From Lithobates sylvaticus (lineage: Eukaryota; Chordata; Amphibia; Anura; Ranidae), in the NCBI GenBank assembly GCA_028564925.1, contig CM053031.1, forward strand, positions 94,267,273-94,331,272: a DNA stretch of 64,000 bases. The letters run 5' to 3'. A model generated the notes under the pieces. The model was not told the DNA's origin and did no database searches. It worked only from the letters and a program-made list of their open reading frames with translations. Every line of letters starts with the position of its first letter. Positions within the stretch are counted from its first letter, which is position 1. Positions 1 through 11,194 of this stretch are shown in pieces. The translations under genes and the position numbers were made by a program.

Positions 1-780
1 TAATTTTTTTCAGAACCTCGTTCTCTGAAAGAAACGTCACTACATTCTCTTGATGTGGTGAGATTGGTCAAGATGTATTTAAAGGTTGACCGCTCAGATG
101 CATAAAAACAGATGTTTTTTGTTTGTATTGCCTGACGGTCCTAAAAGAGGATAGGCAGCATCAGAATCTACGATTTCTAGATGGATTTGTCAAGTGATTG
201 TTCAAGCTTTTGACTTGAAGAGAATTCCTCCTTTTTTCATTTTAAAGCGCACTCCACCAGGGCCATTAGTGCTTCTTGGGCAGTGCATCACCACTACATT
301 CTCTGATGTGGTGAGAGCAGTCTACTTAAAGACGACTGCTCTGATTTGGAAAATGGATGTTTTATTCGTATTGCCTGAAGTGTCCTAAAAGAGGACAGGC
401 AGCATGGAAATACACTACTCTAAATAGATTTGACAAGTAATCGTTCTAGCTTATGGTTTAAGAGGTAGTTTCCACACGCTTAAATCAAAACGCACTCCTC
501 TAGGGCTGTTAGGGCTTCGGGGCAGTGCATCACTAAGCCTCCGTGGCTTAGATCTGCAAGGCTGCAACTTGGTCTTCAATTCATACATTTACCAGATTCT
601 ATCAAGTAGATGTAAAAGATCATGAGGATACCCCTTTGGGCGCAGTGTACTGCAGGCTGCAGTATGAGTCCTCTAGTCTCTTGGTGCCCTACTATTGGTG
701 TCTCCCTCCCTTCAGTTGGCATTGCTATGGGACATCCCACATAGTAATTACTATGGCTCTGTATCCCCTGATATATAAGA
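1..780 (+). mobile_element. DIRS-like (tyrosine-recombinase) retrotransposon remnant
   Basis: This is a fossil of a DIRS-type retrotransposon. Around 550-620 the plus strand can be read as a peptide with the pattern ICKAATWSSIHTFTRFYQVDV, which I recognise as the C-terminal part of a DIRS tyrosine recombinase. About 245 bp upstream of it occurs twice in tandem (about 47-297 and 298-540, each with the tttaaaa/agcgcactcc and ggcagtgcatcac landmarks). The element is broken in many places and truncated at the window edge. It continues into the terminal inverted structure at 805-1049. Family identity is from memory of the peptide pattern. Confidence 0.65.
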
Positions 781-804
781 AAATAGGATTTTTATAACAG
801 CTTA

Positions 805-1049
805 CCTGTAAAATCCTTTTCTTTGAAGTACATCAGGGGACACAGAGGTCCCTCCTTTCTTTGGTATACACCTATATTGCTTTGCTACAAAACTGAGGTA
901 CGCTCACCAGTGGGAGGGGTTATATAGGGAGTGCACTTTTTAATTTAGTGTGTTAGTGTCCATTACCTGAAGATGGCCTATTAAACACCCATAGTAATTA
1001 CTTTGGCTCTGTGTCCACTGATGTACTTCAAAGAAATGGATTTTACAGG
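805..1049. repeat. DIRS-like terminal region with inverted arms
   Basis: Two 43-bp arms, 805-847 and 1007-1049, are reverse complements with about two mismatches (first arm begins cctgtaaaatcc; second ends ggattttacagg). The region contains the motif catagtaattact that also closes the recombinase remnant at about 745. This fits the inverted terminal/internal complementary arrangement of DIRS elements. The ~4.99-kb duplication starts inside this structure, so a second partial copy sits at 5799-6033. Confidence 0.55.
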
Positions 1050-1052
1050 TAT

Positions 1053-1287
1053 TTTTTTTTTAAACACAATTTTTGGTATTTTTTCATTTATAGCGCAAAC
1101 AATAAAAAACCCAGTGGTGATTAAATACTGCTAAAAGAAAGCTTTATTTATGTGGAAAAAAGGACAAAAATGTCATATGGGTTAAGTGTTGCATGACTGA
1201 GTATTTGTCATTCAAAATGTGAGAGTGCTGAAAGCCTTAAAATAGGCCTAGTTAGGAAGGGGGTTTAAGTGCACAGTGGGCAAATGG
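1053..1287 (+). repeat. Family-1 TTAA-flanked repeat, 3' part (copy 1)
   Basis: The sequence runs from a T-rich stretch through tatagcgcaaacaataaaaa, a gtggtgattaaata block and gaaagctttatttatgtgg to ggcaaatggttaa. The same order of blocks recurs at 14.5-14.7 kb, 21.1-21.3 kb and 24.5-24.75 kb, and inverted at 16.1-16.5 kb. It ends at TTAA (1288-1291). Only the 3' quarter of the family is present. Confidence 0.75.
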
Positions 1288-1292
1288 TTAAA

Positions 1293-1376
1293 CTAATACT
1301 TTGTTGAAGCACCTTTTGCTTTTATTACAGCACTCAGTCTTTTGGGGTACAAGTATATCAGCATGGCACATCTTGG
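1293..1376 (-). mobile_element. Short Tc1-type transposon end fragment
   Basis: The motif running from aatactttgttgaagcacc through ttttattacagcactcag to atcagcatggcacatcttg is, from memory, the inner end region of a widespread vertebrate Tc1 family. It breaks off into unrelated sequence at about 1377. The duplicate lies at 6277-6360. Confidence 0.4.
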
Positions 1377-2005
1377 CTATATAACCAACTATATAGCAGC
1401 CAAATAATTTTCTGTGATCCCTGGAGTGGGCACCCCCACCGCAACTGCTCCCATCATGCTTCTCAGGCTCTGCTGTACCGCCTGTGGGTCTAGGACCAAC
1501 ATAGCAGGCCCAGAATTTGCCCAAAAGCGACAAGTAAAACATCTTGGCTCTTGTGGCCAGGGAATAAGCTAATGGAACAAAATCTACACTCCATTAGTTT
1601 TGATTGAAAGCCAGGGAGATGTGTCCCATTAGAAATAATAAATGTATTCTCACATAGGGGATCTTTTGTCCCCTATATGATATGAATGAAGTTTAGTGAA
1701 AGTAAAAAACAAGTCAAAAAATAAAGTTACACCCAAGCTCCTAAAAATCTTTCAGGTTAAGCCCATCCTGCCCCCACATATAAACACAAATGTAAGTGCA
1801 CCTATCAGGGGGCACCTATGTACGAAAGATAATTCTGAATTTAAAAAACTCTGAATGAACACACTACACACTGCTAAACACCCTTTCTAGCAATCTGCAT
1901 AAAATAGGGATTTTTAGTTCACACACATTGCAATACATGTTCAAGCTGGCCAATTGCATCACCACAATCCCTCTCAAATCCTACTATATCTATTTATCTA
2001 TATAT
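1377..2005. other. Stretch without a gene; ~110-bp repeat shared with 11.04 kb
   Basis: No coding signal is seen. 1866-1976 (aacaccctttctagcaatct and the following tagggatttttagttcac) recurs at 6850-6962 in copy 2 and, more diverged, at 11,044-11,160. The rest (1377-1865) I do not recognise. Confidence 0.5.
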
Positions 2006-2011
2006 CGATAG

Positions 2012-2066
<55 letters not shown>
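2006..2066. repeat. (TA)n microsatellite (copy 1)
   Basis: A pure TA run directly replaces the expected outer left end of the Tc1 element that follows. Its duplicate at about 6993-7052 has a different length, part of the size difference between the two large copies. Confidence 0.9.
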
Positions 2067-2067
<1 letters not shown>

Positions 2068-3552
2068 CTATTACACACGCCTCACATTTTTGTAAATATT
2101 TTTTTGTTTATCTTTTCATGTGACAACACTGAAGAAATTACACTTTGCTACAATGTAAAGTAGTGAGTGTACAGCTTGTATGACAGTGTAAATTTGCTGT
2201 CCCCTCAAAATAACTCAACACGCAGCCACACCCCTAAGTGAAAATGTCCAAATTGGGCCCAGTTAGCCATTTTCCCTCCCCGGTGTCATGTGACTCATTA
2301 GTGTTACAAGGTTCATGGCAAAGAACTCTGAGGATCTTAAAAAATAGAATTGTTGCTCTACATAAAGATGGCCTAGGTTATAACAAGATTGGCAAGACCC
2401 TGAAACTAATCTGCAGCATGGTGGCCAAGACCATACAGCAGTTTAACAGGACAGGTTCCACTCAGAACAGGCCTCGCCATGGTCGACCAAAGAAGTTTAG
2501 TGCACATGCTCAGTGTCATATCCAGAGGTTGTCTTTGGGAAATGGACGGTCACGTTTGAGTGCTGCCAGCATTGCTGCAGAGGTTGAAGGGGTGGGGGGT
2601 CAGTCTGCCAGTGCTCGGACCATATGCCATAAACTGCATCAAATTGGTCTGCATGGCTGTTGTCCCAGAAGGAAGCCTCTTCTAAAGATGCTATACAAGA
2701 AAGCCTGCAAACAGTTTGCTGAAGACAAGTAGACTAAGAACATGGATTACTGGAACCATGCCCTGTGGTCTGATGAGACCAAGATAAACTTATTTGGTTC
2801 AGATGGTGTCAAGCGTGTGTGGCGGCAACCAGGTGAGGAATACAAAGACAAGTGTGTCTTGCCTACAGTCAGCAATGGTAGTGGAAGTGTCATGGTCTGG
2901 GGCTGCATGAGTGCTGCCGGAACTGGGGAGCTACAGTTCATTTAGTGAACCATGAATGCCAACATGTACTGTGACATGCTGAAGCAGAGAATGACCCCCC
3001 TCCTTTCAGAGACTGGGCCGCAGGGCAGTATTCCAACATAACGACCCCAAACATACCTCCAAGATGACCACTGCCTTGTTCAAGAAGCTGACGTTAAAGG
3101 TGATGGACTGGCCAAACATGTCTCCAGACCTAAACCCTATTGAGCATCTGTGGGGCATCCTCAAAATGGAAGGTGAAGGAGTGCAAGGTCTCTAACATCC
3201 ATCAGCTCCGTGATGTCATCATGGAGGAGTGAGAGAGGACTCCAGTGGCAACCGGAGAAGCTCTGGTGAACTCCATGCCCAAGAGGGTTAAGGCAGTGCT
3301 GGAAAATAATGGTGGGCCCAATTTGGACATTTTCACTTAGGGGTGTACTCACTTTTGTTACTAGTGGTGTAGACATTAATGGCTGTGTGTTGAGTTATTT
3401 TGAGGGAACGGCAAATTTACACTGTTATACAAGCTGTACACTCACTACTTTACATTGTAGCAAAGTGTAATTTCTTCATTGTTGTCACATGAAAAGATAT
3501 AATAAAATATTTACAAAAATGTGAGGGGTGTACTCACTTTTGTGAGATGCTG
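2067..3552 (+). mobile_element. Tc1-like transposon with ~200-bp terminal inverted repeats (copy 1)
   Basis: The left arm (from cctcacatttttgtaaat to ccaaattgggccc, about 2074-2265) is the inverted counterpart of the right arm (gggcccaatttgg at about 3312 to gagatgctg at 3552). The right end abuts TA, the Tc1 target. The outermost ~30 bp of the left arm is missing and replaced by TA repeats. Between the arms lies a dead transposase gene. The long IR with inner and outer conserved blocks is the IR/DR arrangement known from several vertebrate Tc1 families. Confidence 0.88.
2238..3340 (+). pseudogene. Tc1 transposase, inactive (copy 1)
   Basis: A Tc1/mariner DD34E transposase would bind the inverted repeats and cut and paste the element. 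N-terminal HTH-type region: KNRIVALHKDGLGYNKIGK, followed by RPRHGRPKK, a basic GRPR-like linker. Catalytic region: WSDETKINLFGSDG gives the first Asp (2769-2780 area); the second Asp lies in a degraded [21 protein letters not shown] carries the Glu. Breaks visible: in-frame TAG at 2730 where the relative at 28.8 kb has CAG, two stops at 2943-2948 where the relative has GAGGGA, a small deletion before the second Asp, and an extra A in the run at about 3164. It cannot encode a working protein. Confidence 0.88.
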
Positions 3553-3820
3553 TATATACATATAATGTCTTAGAGCTGCATGGTTCTGGATAAAATGAGA
3601 AATTGCTTGGAATAAAGATCATGATTCTCGGCGTAACATCCCCCGGCACCCTAAATCATTGTGTATTTTTGCCCAAAAAATTGCTTTTGAGAGACCGTTC
3701 CACAAATAGAGTGTGACATAAAATATTGCAACAATCGCCATTTTATTCTCTAGGGTCTCTGCTGAAAAAAATATATAATGTTGGGGATTCTAAGTAATTT
3801 TATAGCAAAAAATACTGTTT

Positions 3821-5030
3821 TTAACTGCCGCCCACCGTCATATGACGTGACGGACTTTGAGCTGGTATATCTGAATGATGCCTGTAGCTACAGACATCAT
3901 TCACATATTGCTGTTTTCAGCCGGCGATTCTCTACAGCATGAAGCCCCATACACACGGTCGGATTTTTTCATGGATTCTGTCCGATCGGACAATGTTGTT
4001 GAAAAATCAGACCGTGTGTATGCACCATCGGACAGTGTACGTCGGATTGTCCGACGGACCAAGTCCTATCTCCTGCTGGATAGATTTGCCGACAACACGG
4101 TCCGATCACACCAAATCCGATCGGGTGTACGGTTGTCCGACCGGACAAAGTGCTACGCATGCTTAGATCACATTACAAGACCAAAGCTATTGGCTACTAG
4201 CCTCTACGTAGTCCCGTCGTAGGCAACAAACGTCACAACGTTCAGAATGATCGGATTTTCCGACAACTTTGTCCGACCGTGTGTACGCAAAACCAACATC
4301 AGACAAAGTATGACGGACATGGTCCGACGGACCTGGTCCTCGGATAATCCGCGCGTGTGTATGGGGCTTAAGAATGTTCATAGCGGCTGTTCCACCACTT
4401 GATCGTTCTTACGGGAGGCGAGAGGGGACGTCCCTCTTCCCGCCTTCCTCTGGTGTTTCTTCGATTCATGAGTCGGACAGAGGATTTGACGGCCCCGGAT
4501 GTTGATCGTAGAGACTTCCGGCGGACCAGATGGTCGCCTGAGTCTCTATGAACGACGGAAGCCGGGCGCGATGTTATGATGTCATGCCCAGTCTCTGCAT
4601 TCAAAAAAACGGCGCCGCTTTTTTTTTTTTATTTCAGGCTTCCCAGACTAGTGGTGAGATGTGGGGTCTTACTGACCCCATATCTCACTATAAAGATGAC
4701 CTGTCATGTCATATTCCTATTACAAGGGATGTTTACATTCCTTGTAATAGGAATAAAAGTGATCAAAATTTTTTATTTTTTTCCAAAAAGTGTCAAAATA
4801 AAAAAAGAGTGTATAATTAACAATAATTTTTTTTTTAAAGTGCCTCTGTCCCCGTGTGCAGAAGCGAACGCATACGTAAGTCCCGCCCACATATGAAAAC
4901 GGTAACGACGCGAACGTTGGAGAGAGAACGATAATTGTAACTCAAAGCATGTAAGCAGTAAAAATATTTCAAGCGTCGCCTATGGGGATTTTTACATACC
5001 AAACTTTTACCTACAGATATGCCTATAATA
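3821..5030 (+). repeat. Family-2 TTAA-flanked repeat (copy 1), interrupted by a MITE
   Basis: The head begins at TTAA with ctgccgcccaccgtcatatg and the body includes the small hairpin attacaagggatgtttac/gtaatagg (4720-4752) and the block gaagcgaacgcatacg. The same landmarks recur at 17.07-18.33 kb. A MITE interrupts it at 3942-4369. An additional tail of the same family precedes it at about 3640-3820 (ccattttattctctagggt). Confidence 0.65.
3942..4369. mobile_element. Harbinger-like MITE candidate (copy 1)
   Basis: The ends aagccccatacacacg and cgtgtgtatggggctt are inverted, and the interior repeats short gtccgac/gtcggac motifs many times on both strands. Related elements at 61.2-62.3 kb have 3-bp TTA or TAA duplications, which is why I favour PIF/Harbinger. 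Here the flanks (gaa, tta) are not a clean duplication. Confidence 0.6.
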
Positions 5031-5470
5031 CGGCTTACCTGTAGGTACTGGAGATATTTCCTATATATGCTTGCGACGACATCGGCGCATGCGCACTGAA
5101 AAAAAAGGGCGCGATCGTGACGTTTCTAAAGAGCCCATGCCGTGACCATCGGCTCCCGCTAGGGAGTGATGTCACATGACTCTGGCCAGTCACAGAACCG
5201 GAGTCCACGGCCCCCGAAAGGAAGAGGGGTGAAGGTGAATGCAGCCACCAGCAGGGGACATTGGGGGCTTTGTTTGCAGGTAAGTGGCACATAATGGGCT
5301 AGTATGTGATGCATGCAAGCCCCTTAGGTTTTACTTCCTCTTTTGTTCCCTGCAAAGTAAAAGCATATCAGGGTTTACTTCCTCTTTAATTTAAAGCAAC
5401 AAGTGTCAGATAAAGGCTTGTTTTTTTTAAGTTGTTAAAGTGGAGGTCCGCCCACCGCTGCAAAAATTAA
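5031..5470. repeat. Dispersed repeat shared with 57.6-58.0 kb (inverted)
   Basis: Blocks cggcttacctgtaggtac, the cggcgcatgcgc region, gcaggtaagtggcacataat, and tttacttcctcttttgttcc recur in the opposite orientation at 57,580-58,010. The duplicate is at about 10,021-10,460. No coding content is seen. Confidence 0.6.
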
Positions 5471-6036
5471 AAGCCAGCAGCTTCACATACTGCAACTGCT
5501 GACTTTTAATAATCGGACACTTACCTGTCCTGGAGTCCAGCGATGTTGGCACTGCAGCTGATGTTTCCATTGCGAGTAAGGGAACCCGGCAGTGTAGCCT
5601 TACAGCTTCACATTGGGAACCCTACTGCGCATGCGCGAAGCTCCACTCCTCTCTCCTACTGGCCCGGGGGCCAAATGTGGCCCCAGAGGGAGGAAGGTGT
5701 AAAATGAGAAGAAGTTCCACTTTTGGGTGAATCTCCGATTTAAACTTTTTTGCAGACCAAGTTCATTCCTTTGATCTATAAGAACCAAATGTTGCAATCC
5801 TTTTCTTTGAAGTACATCAGGGGACACAGAGGTCCCTCCTTTCTTTGGTATACACCTATATTGCTTTGCTACAAAACTGAGGTACGCTCACCAGTGGGAG
5901 GGGTTATATAGGGAGTGCACTTTTTAATTTAGTGTGTTAGTGTCCATTACCTGAAGATGGCCTATTAAACACCCATAGTAATTACTTTGGCTCTGTGTCC
6001 ACTGATGTACTTCAAAGAAATGGATTTTACAGGTAT

Positions 6037-6271
6037 TTTTTTTTTAAACACAATTTTTGGTATTTTTTCATTTATAGCGCAAACAATAAAAAACCCAGTG
6101 GTGATTAAATACTGCTAAAAGAAAGCTTTATTTATGTGGAAAAAAGGACAAAAATGTCATATGGGTTAAGTTTTGCATGACTGAGTATTTGTCATTCAAA
6201 ATGTGAGAGTGCTGAAAGCCTTAAAATAGGCCTAGTTAGGAAGGGGGTTTAAGTGCACAGTGGGCAAATGG
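6037..6271 (+). repeat. Family-1 TTAA-flanked repeat, 3' part (copy 2)
   Basis: This is the duplicate of 1053-1287, ending at TTAA (6272-6275). It carries one visible substitution (gttttgc for gtgttgc). Confidence 0.75.
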
Positions 6272-6995
6272 TTAAACTAATACTTTGTTGAAGCACCTTT
6301 TGCTTTTATTACAGCACTCAGTCTTTTGGGGTACAAGTATATCAGCATGGCACATCTTGGCTATATAACCAACTATATAGCAGCCAAATAATTTTCTGTG
6401 ATCCCTGGAGTGGGCACCCCCACCGCAACTGCTCCCATCTTGCTTCTCAGGCTCTGCTGTACCGCCTGTGGGTCTAGGACCAACATAGCAGGCCCAGAAT
6501 TCACCCAAAAGCGACGAGTAAAACATCTTGGCTCTTGTGGCCAGGGAATAAGCTAATGGAACAAAATCTACACTCCATTAGTTTTGATTGAAAGCCAGGG
6601 AGATGTGTCCCATTAGAAATAATAAATGTATTCTCACATAGGGGATCTTTTGTCCCCTATATGATATGAATGAAGTTTAGTGAAAGTAAAAAAAAAGTCA
6701 AAAAATAAAGTTACACCCAAGCTCCTAAAAATCTTTCAGGTTAAGCCCATCCTGCCCCCACATATAAACACAAATGTAAGTGCACCTATCAGGGGGCACC
6801 TATGTACGAAAGATAATTCTGAATTTAAAAAACTCTGAATGAACACACTACACACTGCTAAACACCCTTTCTAGCAATCTGCATAAAATAGGGATTTTTA
6901 GTTCACACACATTGCAATACATGTTCAAGCTGGCCAATTGCATCACCACAATCCCTCTCAAATCCTACTATATCTATTTATCTATATATCGATAG

Positions 6996-7052
<57 letters not shown>

Positions 7053-7053
<1 letters not shown>

Positions 7054-8537
7054 CTATTACACACGCCTCACATTTTTGTAAATATTTTTTTGTTTATCTT
7101 TTCATGTGACAACACTGAAGAAATTACACTTTGCTACAATGTAAAGTAGTGAGTGTACAGCTTGTATGACAGTGTAAATTTGCTGTCCCCTCAAAATAAC
7201 TCAACACGCAGCCACACCCCTAAGTGAAAATGTCCAAATTGGGCCCAGTTAGCCATTTTCCCTCCCCGGTGTCATGTGACTCATTAGTGTTACAAGGTTC
7301 ATGGCAAAGAACTCTGAGGATCTTAAAAAATAGAATTGTTGCTCTACATAAAGATGGCCTAGGTTATAACAAGATTGGCAAGACCCTGAAACTAATCTGC
7401 AGCATGGTGGCCAAGACCATACAGCAGTTTAACAGGACAGGTTCCACTCAGAACAGGCCTCGCCATGGTCGACCAAAGAAGTTTAGTGCACATGCTCAGT
7501 GTCATATCCAGAGGTTGTCTTTGGGAAATGGACGGTCACGTTTGAGTGCTGCCAGCATTGCTGCAGAGGTTGAAGGGGTGGGGGGTCAGTCTGCCAGTGC
7601 TCGGACCATATGCCATAAACTGCATCAAATTGGTCTGCATGGCTGTTGTCCCAGAAGGAAGCCTCTTCTAAAGATGCTATACAAGAAAGCCTGCAAACAG
7701 TTTGCTGAAGACAAGTAGACTAAGAACATGGATTACTGGAACCATGCCCTGTGGTCTGATGAGACCAAGATAAACTTATTTGGTTCAGATGGTGTCAAGC
7801 GTGTGTGGCGGCAATCAGGTGAGGAATACAAAGACAAGTGTGTCTTGCCTACAGTCAGCAATGGTAGTGGAAGTGTCATGGTCTGTGGCTGCATGAGTGC
7901 TGCCGGAACTGGGGAGCTACAGTTCATTTAGTGAACCATGAATGCCAACATGTACTGTGACATGCTGAAGCAGAGCATGACCCCCCTCCTTTCAGAGACT
8001 GGGCCGCAGGGCAGTATTCCAACATAACGACCCCAAACATACCTCCAAGATGACCACTGCCTTGTTCAAGAAGCTGACGTTAAAGGTGATGGACTGGCCA
8101 AACATGTCTCCAGACCTAAACCCTATTGAGCATCTGTGGGGCATCCTCAAATGGAAGGTGAAGGAGTGCAAGGTCTCTAACATCCATCAGCTCCGTGATG
8201 TCATCATGGAGGAGTGGAAGAGGACTCCAGTGGCAACCGGAGAAGCTCTGGTGAACTCCATGCCCAAGAGGGTTAAGGCAGTGCTGGAAAATAATGGTGG
8301 GCCCAATTTGGACATTTTCACTTAGGGGTGTACTCACTTTTGTTACTAGTGGTGTAGACATTAATGGCTGTGTGTTGAGTTATTTTGAGGGAACGGCAAA
8401 TTTACACTGTTATACAAGCTGTACACTCACTACTTTACATTGTAGCAAAGTGTAATTTCTTCATTGTTGTCACATGAAAAGATATAATAAAATATTTACA
8501 AAAATGTGAGGGGTGTACTCACTTTTGTGAGATGCTG
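7053..8537 (+). mobile_element. Tc1-like transposon (copy 2)
   Basis: This is the duplicate of 2067-3552 with the same damaged left end and the same right end next to TA (8538-8539). The shared damage shows the element was already dead before the large duplication. Confidence 0.88.
7224..8325 (+). pseudogene. Tc1 transposase, inactive (copy 2)
   Basis: Same gene as 2238-3340. It shares the stops at 7716 and 7929-7934 and the deletion before the second Asp. It differs in lacking the extra A, so the C-terminal part from [31 protein letters not shown] to the terminal LENNGGPNLDIFT is open over 8050-8325. Differences from copy 1 include a W-to-C change in the VMVWGCMSAAG motif. Not functional. 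Confidence 0.88.
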
Positions 8538-8555
8538 TATATACATATAATGTCT

Positions 8556-10926
8556 TAGAGCTGCATGGTTCTGGATAAAATGAGAAATTGCTTGGAATAA
8601 AGATCATGATTCTCGGCGTAACATCCCCCGGCACCCTAAATCATTGTGTATTTTTGCCCAAAAAATTGCTTTTGAGAGACCGTTCCACAAATAGAGTGTG
8701 ACATAAAATATTGCAACAATCGCCATTTTATTCTCTAGGGTCTCTGCTGAAAGAAAATATATAATGTTGGGGATTCTAAGTAATTTTATAGCAAAAAATA
8801 CTGTTTTTAACTGCCGCCCACCGTCATATGACGTGACGGACTTTGAGCTGGTATATCTGAATGATGCCTGTAGCTACAGACATCATTCACATATTGCTGT
8901 TTTCAGCCGGCGATTCTCTACAGCATGAAGCCCCATACACACGGTCTGATTTTTTCATGGATTCTGTCCGATCGGACAATGTTGTTGAAAAATCAGACCG
9001 TGTGTATGCACCATCGGACAGTGTACGTCGGATTGTCCGACGGACCAAGTCCTATCTCCTGCTGGATAGATTTGCCGACAACACGGTCCGATCACACCAA
9101 ATCCGATCGGGTGTACGGTTGTCCGACCGGACAAAGTGCTACGCATGCTTAGATCACATTACAAGACCAAAGCTATTGGCTACTAGCCTCTACGTAGTCC
9201 CGTCGTAGGCAACAAACGTCACAACGTTCAGAATGATCGGATTTTCCGACAACTTTGTCCGACCGTGTGTACGCAAAACCAACATCAGACAAAGTATGAC
9301 GGACATGGTCCGACGGACCTGGTCCTCGGATAATCCGCGCGTGTGTATGGGGCTTAAGAATGTTCATAGCGGCTGTTCCACCACTTGATCGTTCTTACGG
9401 GAGGCGAGAGGGGACGTCCCTCTTCCCGCCTTCCTCTGGTGTTTCTTCGATTCATGAGTCGGACAGAGGATTTGACGGCCCCGGATGTTGATCGTAGAGA
9501 CTTCCGGCGGACCAGATGGTCGCCTGAGTCTCTATGAACGACGGAAGCCGGGCGCGATGTTATGATGTCATGCCCAGTCTCTGCATTCAAAAAAACGGCG
9601 CCGCTTTTTTTTTTTTTTTTATTTCAGGCTTCCCAGACTAGTGGTGAGATGTGGGGTCTTACTGACCCCATATCTCACTATAAAGATGACCTGTCATGTC
9701 ATATTCCTATTACAAGGGATGTTTACATTCCTTGTAATAGGAATAAAAGTGATCAAAATTTTTTATTTTTTTCCAAAAAGTGTCAAAATAAAAAAAGAGT
9801 GTATAATTAACAATAATTTTTTTTTTAAAGTGCCTCTGTCCCCGTGTGCAGAAGCGAACGCATACGTAAGTCCCGCCCACATATGAAAACGGTAACGACG
9901 CGAACGTTGGAGAGAGAACGATAATTGTAACTCAAAGCATGTAAGCAGTAAAAATATTTCAAGCGTCGCCTATGGGGATTTTTACATACCAAACTTTTAC
10001 CTACAGATATGCCTATAATACGGCTTACCTGTAGGTACTGGAGATATTTCCTATATATGCTTGCGACGACATCGGCGCATGCGCACTGAAAAAAAAGGGC
10101 GCGATCGTGACGTTTCTAAAGAGCCCATGCCGTGACCATCGGCTCCCGCTAGGGAGTGATGTCACATGACTCTGGCCAGTCACAGAACCGGAGTCCACGG
10201 CCCCCGAAAGGAAGAGGGGTGAAGGTGAATGCAGCCACCAGCAGGGGACATTGGGGGCTTTGTTTGCAGGTAAGTGGCACATAATGGGCTAGTATGTGAT
10301 GCATGCAAGCCCCTTAGGTTTTACTTCCTCTTTTGTTCCCTGCAAAGTAAAAGCATATCAGGGTTTACTTCCTCTTTAATTTAAAGCAACAAGTGTCAGA
10401 TAAAGGCTTGTTTTTTTTAAGTTGTTAAAGTGGAGGTCCGCCCACCGCTGCAAAAATTAAAAGCCAGCAGCTTCACATACTGCAACTGCTGACTTTTAAT
10501 AATCGGACACTTACCTGTCCTGGAGTCCAGCGATGTTGGCACTGCAGCTGATGTTTCCATTGCGAGTAAGGGAACCCGGCAGTGTAGCCTTACAGCTTCA
10601 CATTGGGAACCCTACTGCGCATGCGCGAAGCTCCACTCCTCTCTCCTACTGGCCCGGGGGCCAAATGTGGCCCCAGAGGGAGGAAGGTGTAAAATGAGAA
10701 GAAGTTCCACTTTTGGGTGAATCTCCGATTTAAACTTTTTTGCAGACCAAGTTCATTCCTTTGATCTATAAGAACCAAATGTTGCAATGTTTCTTTTATC
10801 TCCTTTTTTTTCGTCAGCTGTGAGCAGAGAAGGGCTCTGTACTGAATCGTGGAAATGCCTGATTAAGAACTTAAGGGGGTTTGAATTGAGATTGTGATTT
10901 TTTTAACGATTAATCGTGCAGCTCTA
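8556..10926 (+). mobile_element. hAT-like element with both ends (copy 2)
   Basis: The 10-bp ends tagagctgca (8556) and tgcagctcta (to 10,926) are perfect inverted repeats, and the inner right end ttaacgattaatcg fits the family. I do not see a convincing 8-bp target duplication (taatgtct left, atctatct right), so the boundaries rest on the ends alone. No transposase is present; the interior holds nested repeats. Confidence 0.5.
8928..9355. mobile_element. Harbinger-like MITE candidate (copy 2)
   Basis: This is the duplicate of 3942-4369 with one substitution near the left end (gtctgat for gtcggat). It also interrupts a family-2 repeat (8807 to about 10,020). Confidence 0.6.
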
Positions 10927-11180
10927 ATCTATCTCTATCTTGATAGATTGAATGATATATAGATAGATAGATCAATCACCCATGAGGTGTTAACATGTAG
11001 TCACACCCCTTTAACACTAAAAATACTAAATTAACCCTCTGCATGGTGCTATACACCCTTTCCAGCAAATGTTGCATTAAAATAGGGATTTTTAGTTCAC
11101 ATGCATTGCAATACATGTTTAAGCTGGCCAACTGCGTCAAAGTAATCCCTCTCTGGCCAGCCCTACACTACTCTACTTCT
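10927..11180. other. Junction region with a GATA-type microsatellite and a shared repeat
   Basis: 10,927-10,975 is a short interrupted ATCT/GATA microsatellite that can fold on itself (atctatctctatct and agatagatagat). 11,044-11,160 is a diverged copy of the ~110-bp repeat at 1866-1976. Nothing coding is seen. Confidence 0.55.
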
Positions 11181-11194
11181 ACTCTAACTCTCTT

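Larger units (their letters stand above)
815..5798 (+). repeat. Large tandem duplication, copy 1 (4984 bp)
   Basis: This segment is repeated head to tail at 5799-10788. The right end reads gttgcaat and is followed at once by ccttttctttgaag, the left end of the unit; the flanks share only the 3 bases aat (812-814, 5796-5798, 10786-10788). By eye I noticed about fifteen substitutions or short indels between copies, concentrated partly in the TA microsatellite and poly-T runs. Contents in order: DIRS-like terminal piece, family-1 repeat tail, Tc1 fragment, TA microsatellite, Tc1 element, left part of a hAT-like element holding family-2 repeat and a MITE. Either a recent duplication or a false duplication of haplotypes in the assembly. 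Confidence 0.93.
3571..5798 (+). mobile_element. hAT-like element, right-truncated by the duplication (copy 1)
   Basis: The left end tagagctgca matches, inverted, the right end tgcagctcta found beyond copy 2 at 10,917-10,926. Ends of this type (tagagctgcacgattaatcg) are ones I associate with a vertebrate hAT family. In copy 1 the right end is lost at the duplication junction (5798). No transposase is visible: the interior is other repeats (family 2, a MITE and a 5-kb-unit-specific segment). Confidence 0.5.
5799..10788 (+). repeat. Large tandem duplication, copy 2 (4990 bp)
   Basis: This is the second copy of the unit at 815-5798, six bases longer because of TA-repeat and poly-T length changes. 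It runs on at 10789 into sequence (gtttcttttatc) that completes a hAT-like element cut short in copy 1. Copy 2 therefore keeps the original right flank and copy 1 the original left flank, as expected of a simple tandem duplication. Confidence 0.93.

Noticed and set aside
2747-2941. Minus-strand ORF opposite the Tc1 transposase
   Set aside because: It is the complement of the transposase reading frame.
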